64,000 bases of DNA. Origin: Rufibacter glacialis (lineage in GTDB: Bacteria > Bacteroidota > Bacteroidia > Cytophagales > Hymenobacteraceae). Where the stretch lies: NCBI RefSeq assembly GCF_008271745.1, contig NZ_VKKZ01000019.1, positions 806,001 to 870,000 on the forward strand, read 5' to 3'. Within the stretch, counting starts at the first letter, position 1; the number at the start of each line of letters is the position of its first letter. A program made the position numbers and the translations under genes. The notes beneath the pieces are model-generated. The model was not told the DNA's origin and did not search any database. It saw nothing but the letters and a program-made list of their open reading frames with translations. Below are positions 44,056 through 51,650 of this stretch, piece by piece.

Positions 44056-45888
44056 ATGTCTAGTACGGATATTTCATTACATAAAGATGTGCATTCAGGG
44101 CACGATGATCATCATGATGACCATGATCATGATCAGAGTTTCATAGAGAAGTACATCTTCAGCCAAGACCACAAAATAATTGCGAAGCAGTTCCTGTTTG
44201 CCGGGATTTTCTGGGCAATCATTGGCGGTACCATGTCCAGCTTGTTCCGGTTGCAGTTAGGCTTTCCGGAGGCCACCTTTACTTTCCTGGAGCCTTTGTT
44301 GGGCAAATGGGTAGAAGGAGGGAAGCTGAACCCAGAGTTCTATCTGGCTTTGGTAACCATGCACGGTACCATCATGGTGTTCTTCGTGTTAACGGCTGGT
44401 TTGAGCGGTACCTTCAGTAACTTCCTGATTCCTCTGCAGATTGGGGCCCGTGATATGGCCTCTGGGTTCATGAACATGCTGTCTTTCTGGTTTTTCTTTA
44501 TTGCCAGTGTGATCATGTTCTATTCCATCTTCCTGGAAACTGGCCCTGCTGCCGGTGGTTGGACGGTGTATCCACCGCTTAGTGCCTTGCCCCAGGCCAT
44601 CTCTGGTTCCGGTGCAGGTATGACCATGTGGTTGGTGAGTATGGCCTTGTTCATTGTGTCTCAGTTGTTGGGTGGGGTGAACTACATCACCACCGTGATC
44701 AACATGAGAACCCGTGGTCTCTCCATGACCAAACTGCCTTTGACCATCTGGTCGTTCTTCCTGACTGCCGTATTGGGTCTGTTGGCCTTCCCGGTTCTTT
44801 TATCTGCCGCTTTACTGTTGATCTTTGACCGTTCTTTTGGTACCAGCTTCTTCCTTTCTGATATCTATGTAGCAGGAGAGGCCTTGACCCACACCGGCGG
44901 TAGCCCTGTCTTGTTCCAGCACTTGTTCTGGTTCTTAGGTCACCCTGAGGTATACATCGTGATTCTGCCAACCTTTGGTATTGTATCAGAGATCATTGCC
45001 ACCAACGCTCGTAAGCCGATTTTTGGTTACCGTGCTATGATTGGTTCTATGTTAGGAATCGCGTTATTGTCTTTCGTGGTTTGGGCGCACCATATGTTCG
45101 TGTCTGGTATGAACCCGTTCCTTGGATCAGTGTTCATGTTCCTTACCTTGATCATTGCAGTTCCTTCTGCGGTAAAGGTGTTCAACTGGATCGCCACCCT
45201 GTGGAGAGGGAACATCAACTTCACCCCGGCTATGCTTTTCTCTGTGGCCTTCGTTTCATTGTTCATCTCTGGTGGGGTAACCGGTATTATCCTGGGTAAC
45301 TCTGCGCTAGACATCCAATTACATGATACCTACTTCGTAGTGGCCCACTTCCACTTGGTAATGGGTAGCGCCGCCTTCTTCGGGATGTTTGCTGGGGTAT
45401 ACCATTGGTTCCCTAAGATGTTTGGTCGCATGATGGAGGAGAAATTAGGGTACCTGCACTTCTGGATCACCTTTATTGGAGTGTACCTGATCTTCATGCC
45501 GATGCACTACATTGGTATAGCTGGTTTCCCAAGAAGATACTACACCTGGACTGGCTTTGATACCTTTAACAAGTTCATGGACATGAACACGTTTATCACC
45601 GTAGCAGCCATCATCGCTTTTGCGGCGCAGTTCTTCTTCCTGTTCAACTTCTTCTACAGCATTTTCAGAGGCAGAAGAGCCACCGAGAACCCTTGGAAGT
45701 CAAACACCCTGGAGTGGACTACTCCAGTGAACCCAGGTCACGGCAACTGGCCAGGACCGCTTCCAGTGGTGTACAGATGGCCATATGACTATAGCAAGCC
45801 AGGTGCCCCTGAAGACTTTATCCCTCAAAACGTACCTTTCTCTCAAACGCAGTCTTCTAACTTGCCGCACGAGAGAGATTTTGAATAA
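44056..45888 (+). CDS. coxA: Cytochrome c oxidase subunit I
   Basis: This is the catalytic heme a/a3-CuB subunit that reduces O2 and pumps protons. It has 610 residues and twelve or more helices. Ligand motifs are present: WFLGHPEVYIVILPTFG (CuB His with cross-linked Tyr, and the Glu of A1-type oxidases), AHHMFVSGMNPFLG, and HDTYFVVAHFHLVMG with heme a3 and heme a histidines. The first 35 residues are unusually rich in His and Asp (HSGHDDHHDDHDHDQ), a possible metal-binding tail on the cytoplasmic side. It follows coxB by 23 nt and is followed by ctaA after 3 nt. Confidence 0.96.
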   Translation: MSSTDISLHKDVHSGHDDHHDDHDHDQSFIEKYIFSQDHKIIAKQFLFAGIFWAIIGGTMSSLFRLQLGFPEATFTFLEPLLGKWVEGGKLNPEFYLALVTMHGTIMVFFVLTAGLSGTFSNFLIPLQIGARDMASGFMNMLSFWFFFIASVIMFYSIFLETGPAAGGWTVYPPLSALPQAISGSGAGMTMWLVSMALFIVSQLLGGVNYITTVINMRTRGLSMTKLPLTIWSFFLTAVLGLLAFPVLLSAALLLIFDRSFGTSFFLSDIYVAGEALTHTGGSPVLFQHLFWFLGHPEVYIVILPTFGIVSEIIATNARKPIFGYRAMIGSMLGIALLSFVVWAHHMFVSGMNPFLGSVFMFLTLIIAVPSAVKVFNWIATLWRGNINFTPAMLFSVAFVSLFISGGVTGIILGNSALDIQLHDTYFVVAHFHLVMGSAAFFGMFAGVYHWFPKMFGRMMEEKLGYLHFWITFIGVYLIFMPMHYIGIAGFPRRYYTWTGFDTFNKFMDMNTFITVAAIIAFAAQFFFLFNFFYSIFRGRRATENPWKSNTLEWTTPVNPGHGNWPGPLPVVYRWPYDYSKPGAPEDFIPQNVPFSQTQSSNLPHERDFE

Positions 45889-45891
45889 ATA

Positions 45892-46971
45892 ATGAGAAAT
45901 ACTAAATCTTTTAGTTCTAAAAGGTTTAAAAGAATAGGAGTACTTACCATTGCTTCTGTTTACATTTTAATCTTAGTAGGGGGGATCGTTCGTAGCACGG
46001 GTTCCGGTATGGGGTGTCCAGACTGGCCGAAGTGTTTCGGATCGTGGGTCCCCCCCACTAGTTTAAGCCAGTTGCCACCAGATTACCTGGAAGTCTACAA
46101 AGAACAGCGCATTCAGAAAAACGAGCGTGTTGGGAAGGTCCTGGAAGGGATGGGATTCACCAAGGTGGCCAAGGAGATTTTTGCACATCCGTCTCAATAC
46201 ATTGAAACGGAATTCAATGCCACCAAAACCTGGATTGAATACGTGAACAGGTTAGTGGGCGTAGTGATTGGACTGTTGATCTTTTTGACGGTTCTGTATT
46301 CCTTCCCGTTTTTCAAATCTGACCCTAAAATCTTCTGGGGTGCCCTCGCTTCTTTCCTTCTGGTATGCTTTCAGGGTTGGCTGGGATCTTTGGTGGTCTC
46401 TACCAACCTGTTGCCCGAGATGGTGACCTTGCACATGGCGTTAGCCTTGGTGTTGGTGGCCTTCCTCATTTACATAGTGGTGCGGGTTGACCGGCAGAAC
46501 TGGTATGGATTGATAGCCAAAAGCTCGGGTACGGTTTACCTGCTGGTAGGAGGAGCTTTGTTCCTTACCTTTGTGCAGGTGATTATTGGAACCCAGGTAC
46601 GAGAGAATGTGGATCTGGTGGCCTATGAGTTAGGCAACCTGCACCGCGAAACCTGGATTGAGAAATTGGGTACCTCTTTCTACCTGCACCGGTCGCTCTC
46701 TATTTTATTAGTATTGTTGAATATCGCGCTCTACGCAGCGGTAAAGAAGCTGGGGAATTTGCAGATGCTGATCATGGCAAAGCTTACTCTGGCGGTGATC
46801 GCGGTAGAAGTGCTTTTAGGGATTGTGTTGTCCTATTTCGGCTTGCCGGCATTTGCGCAACCACTCCATTTGCTTTTCGGGACAGTTTTGTTCGGGCTGC
46901 AGTTTCTGCTGCTCATTAGTTATTCTTACGCTCACAGACCACATCAACCTACACCCGAATTGGTGGCATAA
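45892..46971 (+). CDS. ctaA: Heme A synthase (COX15/CtaA)
   Basis: CtaA oxidises the C8 methyl of heme O to give heme A for the oxidase encoded in the same operon. The 359-residue protein has eight predicted helices, the entrance GGIVRSTGSGMGCPDWPKCFG (a C-x6-C type pair) and conserved histidines in LHMALALVL, LHRETWIE, LHRSLSIL and PLHLLFG. An insertion of roughly 60 polar residues after the first helix (QLPPDYLEVYKEQRIQKNE) is longer than in Bacillus but seems usual in this phylum. It is adjacent to ctaB. Confidence 0.93.
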   Translation: MRNTKSFSSKRFKRIGVLTIASVYILILVGGIVRSTGSGMGCPDWPKCFGSWVPPTSLSQLPPDYLEVYKEQRIQKNERVGKVLEGMGFTKVAKEIFAHPSQYIETEFNATKTWIEYVNRLVGVVIGLLIFLTVLYSFPFFKSDPKIFWGALASFLLVCFQGWLGSLVVSTNLLPEMVTLHMALALVLVAFLIYIVVRVDRQNWYGLIAKSSGTVYLLVGGALFLTFVQVIIGTQVRENVDLVAYELGNLHRETWIEKLGTSFYLHRSLSILLVLLNIALYAAVKKLGNLQMLIMAKLTLAVIAVEVLLGIVLSYFGLPAFAQPLHLLFGTVLFGLQFLLLISYSYAHRPHQPTPELVA

Positions 46972-46979
46972 ACACGTTT

Positions 46980-47876
46980 ATGTTCGTACAAGACGTAACA
47001 TCCAGTGCCCAGACATCATCGGCCATGAGTAAAGCGACTGCTTATTTTCAACTTTTGAAGTTCAGACTTTCTGCCACGGTAGCTTTTTCCAGTGCTATTG
47101 GATTCCTTCTGGGTAGACCTTCTGCTTCATGGCTAGATACCGCTTTTGTCATGTTAGGCGGTTTATTGGTGACTGGTTCAGCAAATATTATCAACCAGGT
47201 GCTAGAAAAGGACCTGGATAAATTGATGAAGCGGACCGCCAAGCGCCCCTTGCCTACCGGTGCTGTTTCAGTCAAAGAGGCTATCATTTTCTGCGTTTTG
47301 CTTTGCCTGGCTGGGGTAAGCTTATTAGGTTTCTATTTTAACTGGTTAGCAGCGGCCTTGTCTTTCCTTTCGCTGTTGTTGTATGGGTTCTTCTATACCC
47401 CGTTAAAGCGACTCTCGCCTATCTGTGTTTTTGTAGGCGCTATACCAGGCGGTTTACCACCGCTCATTGGCTGGGTAGCCGGCACAGGGTACATTGGGGT
47501 AGAGGCCTGGGTTTTATTCGGCATCCAGTTTATCTGGCAGTTCCCGCATTTCTGGGCCATTGCCTGGGTATTGGATGATGATTACAAGAAAGCCGGGTTC
47601 AGGATGTTGCCCATGGCAGGCGGCAAAAACTTGAAGACGGCTATCCAAATCATGATCTATACGTTACTGCTTATTCCATTAGGGTTACTTCCTATGCAGT
47701 TCGGGATGGCAGGGAAAACCTCGGCGTTCATAGCCGTGGTATGTGGGGTTTTATTTTTAATGCAAACTTTCTACCTCATGCATACCTGCTCTAAGCGGGC
47801 AGCCATGAACATCATGTTTGGTTCGTTTCTTTACTTACCTATTGTGCAGATTGCTTTTGTGGTAGACAGACTTTAA
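46980..47876 (+). CDS. ctaB: Protoheme IX farnesyltransferase (heme O synthase)
   Basis: CtaB attaches a farnesyl group to heme B, giving heme O, which CtaA then converts to heme A. The 298-residue integral membrane prenyltransferase has the first Asp-rich region in NQVLEKDLDKLMKRTAKRPLP and the second in DDDYKKAGFRMLP, with nine helices. An in-frame Met at 47025 (MSKATAYFQLLKFRL) fits the usual family start nearly as well as the annotated first Met. Spacing of 8 nt from ctaA favours the longer form. Confidence 0.93.
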   Translation: MFVQDVTSSAQTSSAMSKATAYFQLLKFRLSATVAFSSAIGFLLGRPSASWLDTAFVMLGGLLVTGSANIINQVLEKDLDKLMKRTAKRPLPTGAVSVKEAIIFCVLLCLAGVSLLGFYFNWLAAALSFLSLLLYGFFYTPLKRLSPICVFVGAIPGGLPPLIGWVAGTGYIGVEAWVLFGIQFIWQFPHFWAIAWVLDDDYKKAGFRMLPMAGGKNLKTAIQIMIYTLLLIPLGLLPMQFGMAGKTSAFIAVVCGVLFLMQTFYLMHTCSKRAAMNIMFGSFLYLPIVQIAFVVDRL

Positions 47877-47882
47877 TAGAAG

Positions 47883-48470
47883 ATGGAAATGATGATGAAT
47901 CCTGAAATACAAGCTACGCAAAGGCGGGTGAACCCGCTTAAGTTTATGCTTATCCTGATGATCGTGAGCATTGTGATGATGTTTGCGGCCTTCACCAGTG
48001 CCTACATTGTGCGCCGGGAAGAAGGGAACTGGCTGGAGTTTGACCTGCCAAACGTACTGCTGATCAATACGGTGGTGCTGTTCCTGAGCAGTGTGTTCAT
48101 GCAATGGGCGTATGTTTCTGCCAAGCGTGACAACCTGAAGAACCTGAAGATAGCCTTGATCTTGACCATTGCCGCCGGTTTCGCTTTTCTGGCGGGGCAG
48201 TGGCAAGGTTGGGGAGAGCTGGTGCAGAACAACGTCTTCTTTGGGGGCAGTACCGCCAACCCATCTGGCTCTTTTCTGTACGTTTTAACCGGCGTACACG
48301 CATTTCACTTAATCACGGGGCTAATATTTCTAATTATTGTAGTAATTTCGGCGTTCCGCTACCGGGTACATTCCAAGAACCTGGCCCGAATAGAATTGTG
48401 CAACATTTACTGGCACTTCTTAGGAGCCCTTTGGATTTACTTGTACGTATTCCTAGTTTTGAATCATTAA
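47883..48470 (+). CDS. Cytochrome c oxidase subunit III-like protein (first copy)
   Basis: A 195-residue, five-helix subunit III of the short caa3 type. It begins with a soluble stretch then RVNPLKFMLILMIVSIVMMFAAFTSAYIVRRE. Family marks are LTGVHAFHLITGLIFL and the ending LCNIYWHFLGALWIYLYVFLVL. Subunit III stabilises subunit I and proton uptake. A second, longer subunit III gene follows after 16 nt, so the oxidase is encoded with two such subunits, a common arrangement in Bacteroidota. Confidence 0.92.
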   Translation: MEMMMNPEIQATQRRVNPLKFMLILMIVSIVMMFAAFTSAYIVRREEGNWLEFDLPNVLLINTVVLFLSSVFMQWAYVSAKRDNLKNLKIALILTIAAGFAFLAGQWQGWGELVQNNVFFGGSTANPSGSFLYVLTGVHAFHLITGLIFLIIVVISAFRYRVHSKNLARIELCNIYWHFLGALWIYLYVFLVLNH

Positions 48471-48486
48471 TAATTCTCTAACACAT

Positions 48487-49233
48487 ATGTCGCAAACAAC
48501 AACCTTTGAGCAGCCTAATACTGGTACTTGGGATGGCGGGAACGAGCCCATGAAGGCTAGTTATGGTAAACTGATGATGTGGTTCTTCCTCTTGTCAGAT
48601 GCCTTCACCTTTGGTGCCTTCCTTACCACCTATGGTTTAGCTCGTCATCGGCACAAAGCATATGAAGGAACGCATGATGCGTTCACCTTCTCTACCGAGT
48701 GGTGGCCTATCCCAGATAAAGTGTTCAATGCCTTTCCTGGTTTTCATGGAGTAGACTGGCCGCTGGCGTTTGTGGCATTAATGACCATGATCCTTATCCT
48801 TTCTTCTGTGACCATGGTATTAGCCGTAGAAGCAGGCCACAGAATGGATAAAAACGATGTTCAGAAGTGGTTGTTGTGGACGATCCTGTTTGGGGCTATG
48901 TTCTTGGGTTGCCAGGCATGGGAGTGGAGCCACTTTATTGCCGGAACCGAGGAAGGCATGAAACTGCCTGACGGAAGCGTGGTGCATGGGGCCAACTTGA
49001 TTGTAAACCAATACGGGCCGCCTTTGTTCGCTGACTTGTTCTTCTTCATTACCGGTTTCCACGGAACGCACGTATTAAGTGGGGTAGTGCTGTTGATCAT
49101 GATCTTCATTAACACCGTAAACGGCGTGTACCACAGAAGAGGGCATTACGAAATGGTGGAGAAAGTAGGTCTTTACTGGCACTTTGTAGACTTAGTGTGG
49201 GTATTCGTGTTTACCTTCTTCTACCTTGTTTAA
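48487..49233 (+). CDS. coxC: Cytochrome c oxidase subunit III (second, longer copy)
   Basis: A 248-residue membrane protein of the subunit III family with about six helices. YGKLMMWFFLLSDAFTFGAFLTTYGLARHR is the first helix. TGFHGTHVLSGVVLL and LYWHFVDLVWVFVFTFFYL are the family signatures. The insertion after the first helix (HDAFTFSTEWWPIPDKVFNAFPGFHG) distinguishes it from the preceding copy. It lies inside the oxidase operon. Confidence 0.92.
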   Translation: MSQTTTFEQPNTGTWDGGNEPMKASYGKLMMWFFLLSDAFTFGAFLTTYGLARHRHKAYEGTHDAFTFSTEWWPIPDKVFNAFPGFHGVDWPLAFVALMTMILILSSVTMVLAVEAGHRMDKNDVQKWLLWTILFGAMFLGCQAWEWSHFIAGTEEGMKLPDGSVVHGANLIVNQYGPPLFADLFFFITGFHGTHVLSGVVLLIMIFINTVNGVYHRRGHYEMVEKVGLYWHFVDLVWVFVFTFFYLV

Positions 49234-49261
49234 TTGTTCCATAGTATTTAACTGAATAGAC

Positions 49262-49609
49262 ATGGCATCGCATTCACACCATACTGATGAGTTTGGCCAC
49301 ACCGGTGAAATCCCGAAGGCACAGACCAAAGGCATCTGGAAAACTTTCTTCATTCTCTGCGCGTTGACCGCGGTGGAATTTGCCTTCGCTTTCATGATGG
49401 ACCCAGGCACCCTTCGGAACTCCATCTTCATTATCCTGACTCTTTTCAAAGCCTTCTACATTGTAGGGGAATTCATGCACTTGAAGCATGAAGTGAAGTC
49501 TCTTATCTGGACCGTTCTGGTACCCACCGTTCTGTTGGTGTGGTTACTGGTGGCATTGCTGGTAGAAGGTACCTTCTACGGTGAATCGGTTTTCAATTAC
49601 TTTAAATAA
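49262..49609 (+). CDS. Cytochrome c oxidase subunit IV family protein
   Basis: A 115-residue three-helix membrane protein of the prokaryotic subunit IV (CtaF/CyoD-like) type. A His-rich polar start (MASHSHHTDEFGHTGE) precedes IWKTFFILCALTAVEFAFAFM, FKAFYIVGEFMHLKHEVKSL and the last helix TVLVPTVLLVWLLVALLVEG. The middle pattern with EFMHLKHE is characteristic. The role is assembly or stability of the oxidase. The stop overlaps the next gene by one base (TAATG). Confidence 0.9.
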   Translation: MASHSHHTDEFGHTGEIPKAQTKGIWKTFFILCALTAVEFAFAFMMDPGTLRNSIFIILTLFKAFYIVGEFMHLKHEVKSLIWTVLVPTVLLVWLLVALLVEGTFYGESVFNYFK

Positions 49610-50289
49610 TGAGTCCAAAAAAGGCGCTGGTACTGGGTACGCTGTTATTGTTACCCGTACTGGCCTTTTTATTCCTTAAGATGTTCGGAGTGAATAGATT
49701 TTCACTCCGAACTTATTTTCCGGCTACCGTAGATTCTACCATGGTAGCGGGGCAATGGAAATATGATACCGTGTATCATACGGTTCCAGATTTCAAGCTC
49801 ACCTCCCACACCGGCACCACATTCTCCCAGAAAAACTTGGAAGGGAAGATCTACGTGGCCAATTTCTTTTACACGGCCTGCCAGGCACCCTGCACCCAAA
49901 TGAGCACACAGCTGGGCCGGGTCCAGGATGCGTTTCGGCTGCAGCCGGATGTAAAGATTGTCTCCTATACCACCAAACCCCAGGAAGATACCCCGGAAGT
50001 CCTTCGGGCGTATGCCCAGAGTTTCCACGCCAAACCTGAGAAATGGGTGTTCCTGACCGGGCCATCAGATCAAATTGACCAATTGGCCAGCCAGGGATAC
50101 CGCCTCACCTTCCCAGAAAGTGCCTTGCCCGAGCAAACACCCCAGGCGCAATCAAACCGCCTGGTACTGGTAGACAAGGAAAAGCAGGTGCGTGGCATTT
50201 ATGATGGCACAGATGCGGCAGAGGTGGATAGATTGATTACAGAAATTAACGTGCTCCTAGCAGAGTATAATTTGGATCATGGAAAATAA
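49609..50289 (+). CDS. SCO1/SenC family protein with altered copper site
   Basis: A 226-residue thioredoxin-fold protein anchored by an N-terminal helix (about residues 5-25) and facing the periplasm. Sco proteins deliver copper to the CuA site of subunit II. The CxxxC pair is present as C91-QAP-C95, and the region TTKPQEDTPEVLRAYAQSF and KWVFLTGPSDQIDQLA fits the family. The conserved His normally found just before the RLVLVD strand is Gln181 here (QAQSNRLVLVD). Copper binding may thus differ, or the protein may act as a thiol reductase. It is translationally coupled to subunit IV upstream and DUF420 downstream (11-nt overlap). Confidence 0.88.
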   Translation: MSPKKALVLGTLLLLPVLAFLFLKMFGVNRFSLRTYFPATVDSTMVAGQWKYDTVYHTVPDFKLTSHTGTTFSQKNLEGKIYVANFFYTACQAPCTQMSTQLGRVQDAFRLQPDVKIVSYTTKPQEDTPEVLRAYAQSFHAKPEKWVFLTGPSDQIDQLASQGYRLTFPESALPEQTPQAQSNRLVLVDKEKQVRGIYDGTDAAEVDRLITEINVLLAEYNLDHGK

Positions 50290-50827
50290 AAAGCTGGGTA
50301 ACCCCAATGATACCCGTTACCTTATCATCATTGCCCTTCTCTCTATCATAGTGCCACTTCTGGTGGCTTTTTTAATGTTCATGCCCCAAACGGGGAAACT
50401 GGGTGACTTGAATGTCTCTTTTCTGCCCAAGCTGCACGCCGTGCTGAACTCCCTCACGGCCCTGTCTCTCATGGTGGGGTATTACCAGATCAAGCGCCAG
50501 AACCCCCGGTTGCACCGCTTTGCCATGGTAACGGCCTTTGTGCTATCCTCTTTTTTCCTCATCTCCTACGTCACCTACCATTACCAGGCGGCCCCCACCT
50601 CGTTCGGGGGAGAGGGCATTGCCAAAACTATCTATTATTTTATCCTGATCACGCACATTATCCTGGCGGCGGTGATCGTTCCATTAGTGTTGCTTTCAGT
50701 GTATTTTGCTATTTCTGGGCAGTTTACGCGGCACCGTAAAGTTTCAAGATGGACCTTTCCGCTGTGGCTGTATGTGGCCATCACGGGGGTAGCGGTATAT
50801 TTGATGATCTCGCCCTACTACAGTTGA
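50279..50827 (+). CDS. DUF420 family membrane protein
   Basis: A 182-residue protein with five predicted helices (about 14-34, 45-64, 80-99, 114-137 and 158-178). The DUF420 pattern includes LPKLHAVLNSLTALSLMVGYYQIKRQN and HRFAMVTAFVLSSFFLISYVTYHYQ, with conserved histidines facing the membrane. A DUF420 protein of Bacillus and Staphylococcus (CtaM) is needed to make active aa3/caa3-type oxidase, and the position here, overlapping the SCO gene in an oxidase operon, supports the same job. Confidence 0.9.
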   Translation: MENKKLGNPNDTRYLIIIALLSIIVPLLVAFLMFMPQTGKLGDLNVSFLPKLHAVLNSLTALSLMVGYYQIKRQNPRLHRFAMVTAFVLSSFFLISYVTYHYQAAPTSFGGEGIAKTIYYFILITHIILAAVIVPLVLLSVYFAISGQFTRHRKVSRWTFPLWLYVAITGVAVYLMISPYYS

Positions 50828-50877
50828 AACTTTACCTGGTAGAGAGTGTTCTTTAAAAGAGTGTAACGGCTAGTAAA

Positions 50878-51117
50878 ATGACTAAGAAATATATGTTTTG
50901 GGTAGGGGCTTTGCTGCTGGTGGTGTTATTAACCTTGCAGGCCGAGCCAAGCCAGGCACAATGTGCCATGTGTACCGCCTCAGTGGAGTCTTCCAGCAAA
51001 TCTGGAGACAGTATTGCCAATGGCCTGAACAAAGGAATCCTGTACCTGATGGCGATCCCGTATGTGTTAGCAGGGTGTGTGGGCTTCTTCTGGTACAAGT
51101 ACAGCCGCAGGAAGTAA
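50878..51117 (+). CDS. 79-residue CxxC membrane micro-protein in the oxidase operon
   Basis: A small exported membrane protein of unknown function. It has a signal-like segment (TKKYMFWVGALLLVVLLTLQA), then QAQCAMCTASVESSSKSGDSI with a C-x-x-C pair expected on the periplasmic side, then a membrane helix (GILYLMAIPYVLAGCVGFFWY) and a basic end. The Cys pair close to the membrane, next to SCO, DUF420 and DUF983 genes, suggests metal or thiol handling during oxidase assembly. This is inference from context. Its stop abuts the GTG of the DUF983 gene without spacer. Confidence 0.75.
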   Translation: MTKKYMFWVGALLLVVLLTLQAEPSQAQCAMCTASVESSSKSGDSIANGLNKGILYLMAIPYVLAGCVGFFWYKYSRRK

Positions 51118-51504
51118 GTGGGTTCTTTGGACCACCTGAAGGCAGGTCTCCGGTTGAAATGCCCGCGGTGCCACCAGGGCAATATGTTCACGTATTCTGC
51201 CCTCCACCTGAACAAGTTTGACCATATGCCTGAGAAGTGCTCAGAGTGTGGGTTCCGGTTTGAGATTGAATTGGGCTTTTACTGGGGCGCCATGTACATG
51301 AGTTACGGCCTTTCGGTGGTGATTGTGTTTCTGGTGGGCATCTCCCTTTATTTCCTGGCCAATGATCCGCCCACCTGGGTTTACCTGACGGCAGTGGCCT
51401 CCGTCATTGTGGTTTTCACGCCGGTGCTGTTCCGGTACGCCCGGGTCATGATGCTCTATTTCTTCGGCAGCGTTTCATTTGACCCAAGCTTCCGAAGGAG
51501 GTAG
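51118..51504 (+). CDS. DUF983 family membrane protein
   Basis: A 128-residue protein with an N-terminal zinc-ribbon-like part (LKCPRCHQGNMF and KCSECGFRFE, two C-x-x-C pairs) followed by two or three helices (FYWGAMYMSYGLSVVIVFLVG and VYLTAVASVIVVFTPVLFRY). It matches DUF983, whose function is unknown. The GTG start directly follows the TAA of the preceding micro-protein, so translation is probably coupled. It ends the respiratory run, with a palindromic repeat next (51556-51592). Confidence 0.87.
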   Translation: MGSLDHLKAGLRLKCPRCHQGNMFTYSALHLNKFDHMPEKCSECGFRFEIELGFYWGAMYMSYGLSVVIVFLVGISLYFLANDPPTWVYLTAVASVIVVFTPVLFRYARVMMLYFFGSVSFDPSFRRR

Positions 51505-51555
51505 CGGCGCTTCCCCAACTTCCTGGGTCAACTACCCGTACCCGTAGAAAACTTC

Positions 51556-51592
51556 CGTTTCAGGAGGGTTTATCCAAAAACAGCCCATAAAC
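51556..51592. repeat. Palindromic intergenic repeat copy
   Basis: CGTTTCAGG, core GGGTTTATCCAAAAACA and GCCCATAAAC keep the family layout. It is the first copy after a stretch of 17 kb of respiratory genes without any. Confidence 0.6.
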
Positions 51593-51650
51593 ATGCGTAA
51601 TCAGCTTCTGTCTTTCTTTTAGGAGGAGGGTGGGGCAAGTTGCCCGTTTT

